Source: Streptomyces actuosus (GTDB lineage Bacteria; Actinomycetota; Actinomycetes; Streptomycetales; Streptomycetaceae). From it: a DNA stretch of 33,529 bases. The notes beneath the pieces are model-generated. The model was not told the DNA's origin and searched no databases. It saw only the letters and a list, made by a program, of their open reading frames with translations. Positions 7,774 to 13,605 of the stretch are shown here, piece after piece. Numbering within the stretch: position 1 is the first letter of the stretch; every line of letters starts with the position of its first letter. The stretch is from NCBI RefSeq assembly GCF_016921115.1, contig NZ_JAFFZS010000052.1, forward strand, positions 1-33,529, in the 5' to 3' direction. The position numbers and the translations under genes are program-made.

Positions 7774-8672
7774 GGCAGGAGCACCGCCCGCAGGATCAGG
7801 GCGAGGAAGGTGGCGACGACGAAGCCCATCGCGGCCGGCACCGGCCACGCGCCGCGGCCGGCGGCCAGGAACCGCCGGCTGCCCCAGAGGGGCAGGACGG
7901 CCGCCGCGCAGGGCAGCAGCGCGAGCGGCCCCTGCGGCGCGAGCAGCAGCACCTCGCAGCCGACGGCCACGGCGGCGCAGCCCGCCACGGCCGCGGCACT
8001 GCGGCGCGGGCCGAGTTCCGCCGAGTACAGGCGGGCGCCGGACGCCGCCTCCCAACGCGTCTTGCGGGCGAACTCGAAGTGCAGGTACACACCGGCGCAC
8101 AGGGCGAGCAGCACCGGCCCGCGCCAGTCGGCGGGGACCGTCCCGGCGGCGACGAGCGAGCCGTAGACATAGCATCCGAGGAGCACCTGCACCGGGTAGG
8201 TGACCGCCAGGTTGAGCAGTTGCCGGTCGCGTACGGTCGGCGACAGGCGTTCCAGCGCGGCGAGGAACAGACCGTAGCCGAGGGCCGCGAGGATCAGCAG
8301 GGCGGCCGTGGCCGACAGGGCCGCGTTCAGGCCCGTCACCACCGCGGTGATCACCGCCATGGCGCCCCGCAGTTCGGCCGCGCTGACGGCGCCGGTGACG
8401 AGCGGCCGGTCCGGGTGGTGCTCCCGGTCGTAGGCGAGATCCTTCTGCTCGTCCAGCATCCGCAGGAACAGCAGCGCCAGGACGACGCTGACGACCCGCA
8501 GCCAGGTCGCACCGGACAGCCGCCAGGCCGTGCCGGTCGCCGCCACCGCCGAGCTCTCCAGGGCAAGGACCCACAGCAGTCCGTAGGTGACGTAGACGTG
8601 CGGCCGGAACATGCGCAGCACGAAGCGGCCGAGTCTGGCAGGTACGTGTCGGGCGGCGACGACGGTGGTCAC
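7770..8672 (-). CDS. UbiA-like polytopic membrane protein (prenyltransferase superfamily)
   Basis: This 300-residue protein is almost wholly hydrophobic, with about eight or nine membrane helices. UbiA enzymes transfer a polyprenyl or other diphosphate-activated group using Mg2+ bound by an NDxxDxxxD motif. Here the equivalent reads D74-E-Q-K-D78-L-A-Y-D82, followed by the usual RPLVTG. Asp replaces Asn and Glu replaces Asp at the first two positions. The second aspartate-rich motif is not recognisable; the corresponding segment reads HFEFARKTRWEAA. It could therefore be an active but atypical transferase, possibly for a sugar-phosphate or nucleotide-lipid headgroup, or a divergent homologue. 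The GTG at 8672 follows GGAGGAAGGA; a longer frame to 8798 would run into the upstream gene. Superfamily membership is likely, the reaction unknown. Confidence 0.75.
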   Translation of the reverse strand: MTTVVAARHVPARLGRFVLRMFRPHVYVTYGLLWVLALESSAVAATGTAWRLSGATWLRVVSVVLALLFLRMLDEQKDLAYDREHHPDRPLVTGAVSAAELRGAMAVITAVVTGLNAALSATAALLILAALGYGLFLAALERLSPTVRDRQLLNLAVTYPVQVLLGCYVYGSLVAAGTVPADWRGPVLLALCAGVYLHFEFARKTRWEAASGARLYSAELGPRRSAAAVAGCAAVAVGCEVLLLAPQGPLALLPCAAAVLPLWGSRRFLAAGRGAWPVPAAMGFVVATFLALILRAVLLP

Positions 8673-8721
8673 TGCTGATCCTTCCTCCGTTCGGGGCTGG
8701 GACGGACGGCCGGGGTGCGGC

Positions 8722-9705
8722 TCATCCGGCGCCGCGAGCTGCCGGGGCGGCGAGGGCGCCGGACAGTCCGGCCGTGTCCGGGTCGACCAGCCGGACACGG
8801 GCCTCGGCGGCCGGGGCGCCGCGCTGGTGCAGGCCGCACTCGATGTCGGTACCGGGCAGGACCGGGGCGGTCCGGCACTCCAGCGGCAGGTCCATCTCGG
8901 CGAAGCAGCGGAACCGCGCGGCCAGGCCGACCACCAGCGCCGTGGGTGTTCGGAGGGTGCCGGCGTCGACGGCCGCGGTCAGCGCGAGTTGACGGAACGC
9001 CTCCAGTTCCAGCATGCCGGGCACGTGGTCCACCCAGTGGTCGTACAGGGTGGGATGGTCGGTGTCGGCGATCAGGCGCGCCGTGCGGGTGCCGTCCTGT
9101 GCGGTGCGCGGCGGGGAGATCACCGCGTTGGCGGGGTCGTGGCGGCCGACCAGGTCCGGTTCGACGCGTAGTCCGGGCAGGGCGACCGGAGCCTCGGGCA
9201 GGCCGAACGCGCCGCGCTGCCCGGCCCGCAGGCGGGCCCAGGCGTGCGGGGGCATCCAGGAGTAGTCGATGCGGGCGATCAGGGCCTCGCGCGCGCCGAC
9301 GGTCATGCCGAAGCCGAGCCGCAGGCCGGTCATGCCGTCCCGACCGTGGAACCGTTGCTCGATGCGGGTGGCGATGACCGCCTCGGTGGAAGGGTCGCCG
9401 CCGACGACGGCCGCCGGGTCCGGCACCTCGAACTCGACCGCGCGCAGCAGGAACTTGTGGCCGATGGGGACGCCGAGGTAGCGGTGCGCCACCACGAAGA
9501 TGCCCTGCCGGCACGCCTCCAGCAGCAGCATCGGGTCACGGCGGGAGCGGTCGCCGAGGGTGTCGTGGTAGAAGGCGTGGCGCCGGGGCAGCTGGGCGGC
9601 GAGCAGAATCTCGTCCTCGCCACGGCGTTCGGCGTCGGTCAGGAACACCTCGGCGACCGCGGCGCGGTGCACGAGTTCCCTCGGGAGGGTACGGGTGAAC
9701 TGCAC
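8722..9705 (-). CDS. AfsA/ScbA-like A-factor biosynthesis protein (tandem hotdog)
   Basis: This is a 327-residue protein of the AfsA family. Its members esterify a beta-ketoacyl group from an acyl carrier protein onto dihydroxyacetone phosphate, the first committed step to gamma-butyrolactone and related signals. Diagnostic features are the N-terminal FTRTLPRELVHRAAVAEVFLTD, YHDTLGDRSRRDPMLLLEACRQ in the first hotdog, and DHVPGMLELEAFRQLA in the second. This gives two hotdog units (about 30-165 and 195-325), the normal arrangement. The GTG start at 9705 follows GAGGAG and lies 11 bp after the upstream stop. No ArpA/ScbR-type receptor gene is in the window. It sits inside an operon with phosphotransferases, which is not the usual context, so the product may be a butenolide/furan-type molecule or a pathway intermediate. 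Confidence 0.9.
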   Translation of the reverse strand: MQFTRTLPRELVHRAAVAEVFLTDAERRGEDEILLAAQLPRRHAFYHDTLGDRSRRDPMLLLEACRQGIFVVAHRYLGVPIGHKFLLRAVEFEVPDPAAVVGGDPSTEAVIATRIEQRFHGRDGMTGLRLGFGMTVGAREALIARIDYSWMPPHAWARLRAGQRGAFGLPEAPVALPGLRVEPDLVGRHDPANAVISPPRTAQDGTRTARLIADTDHPTLYDHWVDHVPGMLELEAFRQLALTAAVDAGTLRTPTALVVGLAARFRCFAEMDLPLECRTAPVLPGTDIECGLHQRGAPAAEARVRLVDPDTAGLSGALAAPAARGAG

Positions 9706-9716
9706 GGTGCCGCTCC

Positions 9717-10661
9717 TCAGCTGTGCCGGGCGCGCAGGGCGTCCAGGTGTCGGCGCCAGGTGTCGGTGTCGGCCCCGTCCAGCACCGGGGCGCGGCCGGG
9801 CACCCGCATGGGGAGCACCTTCGACCCGACGATGACGGCGTCCCACGGGTCGAGGTCGACGCCCCGCTCCCACGCGGTCTCCAGCAGTGTGCGCGGCAGG
9901 GCGTCGGTGTGGGAGCCCAGGTGCCGGGACACGGTGTCCCGCAGCCGCTCCACGGCGGGGTCGAAGTCGAGCTCGCGTGGCTTGGTCGCGGCGTACAGCC
10001 GACCGGTCAGCTCCAGGGCGTGCGCGGTGCGGTCCTCGCCGGCGAGGGCGGAGCGGAAGAGGCTCTCGCGTGTGGTGTCGTCGAAGTGGACGGCCAGTTC
10101 CCGCAGGACGTCGGCGGGTTCGTCGGGGGTGTGCACCAGGTTCAGCAGATAGCTGTGACGGCCGAGGAGGTGGCGCAGTTGGCCGGGCTGCCGGGCGTCG
10201 GGATCGGTGGGCCCCTTGAGCCGGGTCAGTTCGACGGAGGCGGGGACGTCCGGCACGGCTTCGGGACGGACGAGCAGCACGAGGGCGTCGGCGTCCTCCA
10301 GGAACAGCGCGGCGAGCCGCCTCCGGTAGGGGGTGGCGAGGTTCCACTGGAAGTACCACAGGGAGCGGATCATGGTGCGGGTCAGGCGGGTCACGGCGGC
10401 GCCGACGATGCGGATACGGTGCTCGGCCAGCCAGTCGACGGCGGTGTCCAGACGGCGCGCCACGACGGCGTCCGGCTTCAGCAGCAGCGCGGCGTGCCGG
10501 TGGGCGAAGCCGGTGACGTCGTCGGTCAGGGCGGCGAGTTGGCCGTGGCTCTCCTGGAAGTACGTGTCGGCCCCGTACAGCTCCTGCTTGGCGGGGTGGC
10601 AGGTGAGCAGCGGGGAGACGGATATGCCGTGCGCGGGTTCGGTCGGGTGGGCGGGGTTCAT
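9717..10661 (-). CDS. Nucleoside-diphosphate-kinase-like protein with extra C-terminal domain
   Basis: This is a 314-residue protein. Residues 55-195 resemble NDP kinase: LLLKPDAV (60-66) corresponds to the nucleotide-contacting LIKPDAV strand, and NLVHTPD (174-180) corresponds to NxxHGSD, whose histidine carries the phosphate. The candidate phospho-His is H177, and its distance from Lys62 (115 residues) is close to that in true NDP kinases (about 106). The GSD part of the motif is changed to TPD, and the protein is twice the length of a normal NDP kinase. About 50 residues precede the domain and 120 unassigned residues follow it. It may phosphorylate a small molecule or nucleotide intermediate rather than serve general NTP supply. 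The ATG overlaps the stop of the SDR gene (10658-10661). Confidence 0.75.
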   Translation of the reverse strand: MNPAHPTEPAHGISVSPLLTCHPAKQELYGADTYFQESHGQLAALTDDVTGFAHRHAALLLKPDAVVARRLDTAVDWLAEHRIRIVGAAVTRLTRTMIRSLWYFQWNLATPYRRRLAALFLEDADALVLLVRPEAVPDVPASVELTRLKGPTDPDARQPGQLRHLLGRHSYLLNLVHTPDEPADVLRELAVHFDDTTRESLFRSALAGEDRTAHALELTGRLYAATKPRELDFDPAVERLRDTVSRHLGSHTDALPRTLLETAWERGVDLDPWDAVIVGSKVLPMRVPGRAPVLDGADTDTWRRHLDALRARHS

Positions 10662-11749
10662 CGGTGGGTGCTCCCGTCGGGTCGGGCGGCTGTCTGCTCC
10701 GGGCCCAGGGCGGGGCCGAGGTAGCCGGTGGCGAGGCAGTCGTCGAGGAGGCGGCGCAGGTACGGCCGTGCCCCGGTGGCGGCCGGCCGGCCGACGAAGG
10801 CCGCGGCCTGGGTGTCGTCGAAGTGGACGCGCCGCCGGAAGTAGGTTGCGTACAGGGCGATGACACGGTCGTGATAGGGGCGTTCGCGGTCGGGCAGCGC
10901 CGAGGCGGAGAACGCGGACGGGGGAACGAAGCGCGGCACCCGGAAGGACGGGTACTCGGCGAGGACCTCGGAGAAGTCCCGCAGGGTCAGCTCGTGGCCC
11001 ACGGCGTGCAGGGTGCGGCCCTCGGCGTCCTCGAACCGTGTGGCGGCCTCGGTGACCATGTCGGCGACGCGGTCGACCGGGACGAGGTCGAGGAGGGCAT
11101 CGTAGTGACCGGGTACGGTGCGCACCAGGCCTCGGGTGAGGACCCGGAGTACGGGGTAGACGGTCTTGCGGTCGCGGGCGCGGCCGGTGCGGGAGGCACC
11201 GGTGACGATGCTGGGGCGCACGACGGCGACGGGCAGGCCGTCGGCCGCTGTTTTGCGGACCGTGGTCTCGGCCGTCAGCTTGCTCCTCTCGTATCCGTTG
11301 CCGGGGTGCTGGCCGACGTCGAGTTCGTCCTCGCGGGCGGTGCCGTCTCGTTCCCCGCACACATAGGCTGTGCTGACGTGCACCAGCGGGGTGCGGTGGG
11401 CGAGGGCGATGTCGAGGACGTTGCGGGTTCCGGCGACGTTGATGCGCTCGTACCGCGCGTAGGACAGCCCGAAGTCGGTGACGGCGGCGCAGTGCACGAT
11501 GCGGTCGGCGCCCGCGACGATCCGGCGGGCTTCGTCGGTCAGCCCGAGGCCGGGGCGGGTGACGTCCCCGCTGACCGCGGTCAGGGTGCCGGGGCCGGGG
11601 GTGAGCTTCCTGCCGTTGTTGCGGACGAGGTCACCGGTGCGGTGGAGCAGCGTCAGCACGGTGTGGCCGGCGGCGGTGAGCCGCGCGGTCACCTCCGCGC
11701 CCACGAAGCCGCTGGCGCCGGTCACCAGGACGGTCATCGGATCGGGCAT
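10658..11749 (-). CDS. Extended SDR, thioester-reductase/NAD-epimerase-like
   Basis: This is a 363-residue NAD(P)-dependent oxidoreductase. The Rossmann glycine motif TGASGFVG (10-17) is followed by HCAAVTDF, the active-site serine segment HVSTAYVCG (Ser126) and YERSK (Tyr153, Lys157). The catalytic S/Y/K set is therefore complete. The NNGRK insertion and the GNGYERSKLTAE block resemble the NAD_binding_4 group (fatty-acyl and thioester reductases) more than sugar epimerases. It could reduce an acyl thioester or the ketone of an AfsA-type product. I chose the ATG at 11749, which follows GGAGGAAC at 7 bases. An upstream start at 11785 and another at 11737 are less well placed. A gap of 203 bp separates it from the preceding gene, the longest within the operon. 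Confidence 0.85.
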   Translation of the reverse strand: MPDPMTVLVTGASGFVGAEVTARLTAAGHTVLTLLHRTGDLVRNNGRKLTPGPGTLTAVSGDVTRPGLGLTDEARRIVAGADRIVHCAAVTDFGLSYARYERINVAGTRNVLDIALAHRTPLVHVSTAYVCGERDGTAREDELDVGQHPGNGYERSKLTAETTVRKTAADGLPVAVVRPSIVTGASRTGRARDRKTVYPVLRVLTRGLVRTVPGHYDALLDLVPVDRVADMVTEAATRFEDAEGRTLHAVGHELTLRDFSEVLAEYPSFRVPRFVPPSAFSASALPDRERPYHDRVIALYATYFRRRVHFDDTQAAAFVGRPAATGARPYLRRLLDDCLATGYLGPALGPEQTAARPDGSTHR

Positions 11750-11952
11750 CGAGGTTCCTCCAGGAGGGTGGTCGGGGGGTGGCACGGCGTCCGGGGTGCC
11801 CTCGCCGGTGGCCCGGGTACGGTCGCCCGCACGGCGCCGTCACGTGGCCCGGGAGCCAGGCTCCTGCGGAGTGCGGCCCCGTTCGGAAGGCGGACCCGGT
11901 GGAGGGTCGCCTCTGCGGAGGGCGGGCCACCGAAGGGTGCGGCGCCTCCTTG

Positions 11953-13605
11953 TCACCGGGCCTGGTGCGGCTGGGTGCCGTGGCCGGCCAGCAGGTCGCG
12001 GGCTTCCTCGATGGGCAGTTCCGCGTCGAGGTGGGCGCCGATGCGCAGCCAGTCGTAGCCGAGTTCGAGGGTGGCGCGCCAGGTGTCCGCTGATTCGAAG
12101 GACAGGGGGAAGGAGTCGGCGCCCACGGCGCCGCGCACCCGGCCGATGAAGGTGCGCAGTTCGGTGAGGAGGGCGTCTCCCCGTTCCGGCGTGTCCACGG
12201 TGCGCCACAGCAGGTCACCGGCGTGCTCCCCGATCGGCGCGGTGCCGGACGGCAGCAGGTCGAGGCACCGCACGAGGTCGGTGTCGGTGGGCAGCGGGTT
12301 GACCCCGTGGGCGCTGAACAGCCCGCGCAGGGCCGCGTGCACGGCGCGGCGGGCGGCGATCTCGGCGACCCGCCACTGACCGCGCTGCAGTGCCCCGGTC
12401 AGGTCCTCGACGGCGTTCTCGACGACCACGTTGGACCACACCAGGGACATCGCGGCGGCGGCGAACCGGTCGGCCGGCAGCGGCATCAGGTCTACGGCGC
12501 GGGGCCCGCCCACGGCCGCGCCGCGCACCGACAGCAGTGGCCGCGCGGTGGAGGGCGGCGGGGTGACCGGGCCGGACGGCGCGGCGAGCGGCAGCGACGG
12601 GGTGATCGTTCCACCGCCCTTCCAGGCGAGGCGGATCAGCCCGTAGCGCAGGAACTCGGCCAGCAGCGGGCCGGGGGCCCTGACGCCGGTGCAGGCGGTC
12701 GTCGCGAGCACGCGGGGCAGCGGGCGGCCCAGGACCAGGGAGCGCCAGACGGCCCCTGCCTCGTCGCCCAGGGCGAACACGTCGCGCCGGCCACGCAGGA
12801 CGTGGACGCGGTCGCCGGTCTGCCAGGTGGTGATCCCGGCGACGCGCTCGACGGTGACCCGCTCGGGCTGCCGGGGGACGCCGGTGAGACCGAGGTCCTC
12901 GGCGAAGGCGAGGCAGTCGGCCAGGTACGCGTGGACGGCGTCGGTGTCGCCGGGTGCGGGGGTGGCTGCCTCCAGCCTCCAGTAGCGATCACGCACGTCG
13001 CTCCGACCGGCACGGTCCAGCTGCATGGACAGCCATTTGGGCTCCAGGTAGGTCTCGCCGACGCCGGCCGCCCAGGACTTGACGGTCTGTACGAGTCCCG
13101 CCCGGGTCCAGTCGGCCGCCTCGTCGCTCTCGCCGAGACACAGCATCGCCATCGCGTGCCGCAGGGACTGGCGGGCCCGGTGTGCCCACCAGTCTGCGGT
13201 GATACGGCGGAACCGCTCGACCGGCAGCACCGCCTTGACCTCCTCGATCAGGGCGTGGCCGCGCAGCGGATGGCTGTGCAGCAGCCGCTGGCAGCGGTTG
13301 AGGAGGTCCTCGAAGAGGCGGCCGGGTTGCTTGGCCCCCTTCTCCACCGCGCGGAACTGGTCGATGAGTTGCCGCACGGACCGGGTACGGATCTCGACCC
13401 GTCGGCCGTCCACGAACAGCAGTGACGGCATGGTCGGCAGGTCGTCCTCGGAGCGGCCGACGAGCAGGAAGTCGATGTCGGAGGAGGGGTTGCCGAACCC
13501 CTCCGCGATGGACCCCTCGAGGGTCACGGCCCACTCGGTGCCGCGGGGCAGCTCGGCGAGCGACTTGTCCAGCAGGTCCTGCAGCTGGTCCTCGGTGAGG
13601 ATCAC
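11953..13605 (-). CDS. MNT-type nucleotidyltransferase, multidomain (possible PqqD-like and HEPN-like regions)
   Basis: This is a 550-residue protein. Residues 28-75 form a polymerase-beta-type nucleotidyltransferase core: GSIAEGFGNPSSDIDFLLV gives the GS motif (31-32) and catalytic Asp43 and Asp45, and VEIRTR supplies a third acidic residue (Glu71). Such domains attach a nucleoside monophosphate to a small molecule or protein. Residues of about 255-330 (VHVLRGRRDVFALGDEAGAVWRSLVLGR) look like a PqqD-type winged-helix fold. The region of about 395-470 is helical and recalls HEPN partners of MNT proteins. Both of these assignments are pattern-based and less certain. The GTG start overlaps the stop of the upstream phosphotransferase (13602-13605), implying coupled production and perhaps a shared substrate. 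I do not recognise a named homologue. It could AMP-ylate a metabolite or regulate a partner. Confidence 0.75.
   Translation of the reverse strand: MILTEDQLQDLLDKSLAELPRGTEWAVTLEGSIAEGFGNPSSDIDFLLVGRSEDDLPTMPSLLFVDGRRVEIRTRSVRQLIDQFRAVEKGAKQPGRLFEDLLNRCQRLLHSHPLRGHALIEEVKAVLPVERFRRITADWWAHRARQSLRHAMAMLCLGESDEAADWTRAGLVQTVKSWAAGVGETYLEPKWLSMQLDRAGRSDVRDRYWRLEAATPAPGDTDAVHAYLADCLAFAEDLGLTGVPRQPERVTVERVAGITTWQTGDRVHVLRGRRDVFALGDEAGAVWRSLVLGRPLPRVLATTACTGVRAPGPLLAEFLRYGLIRLAWKGGGTITPSLPLAAPSGPVTPPPSTARPLLSVRGAAVGGPRAVDLMPLPADRFAAAAMSLVWSNVVVENAVEDLTGALQRGQWRVAEIAARRAVHAALRGLFSAHGVNPLPTDTDLVRCLDLLPSGTAPIGEHAGDLLWRTVDTPERGDALLTELRTFIGRVRGAVGADSFPLSFESADTWRATLELGYDWLRIGAHLDAELPIEEARDLLAGHGTQPHQAR

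Noticed and set aside
11750..11952. Possible small gene in the 203-bp gap inside the operon
   Set aside because: No frame with a ribosome-binding site and protein-like composition was found. It may hold an internal promoter, but no convincing hexamers were seen.
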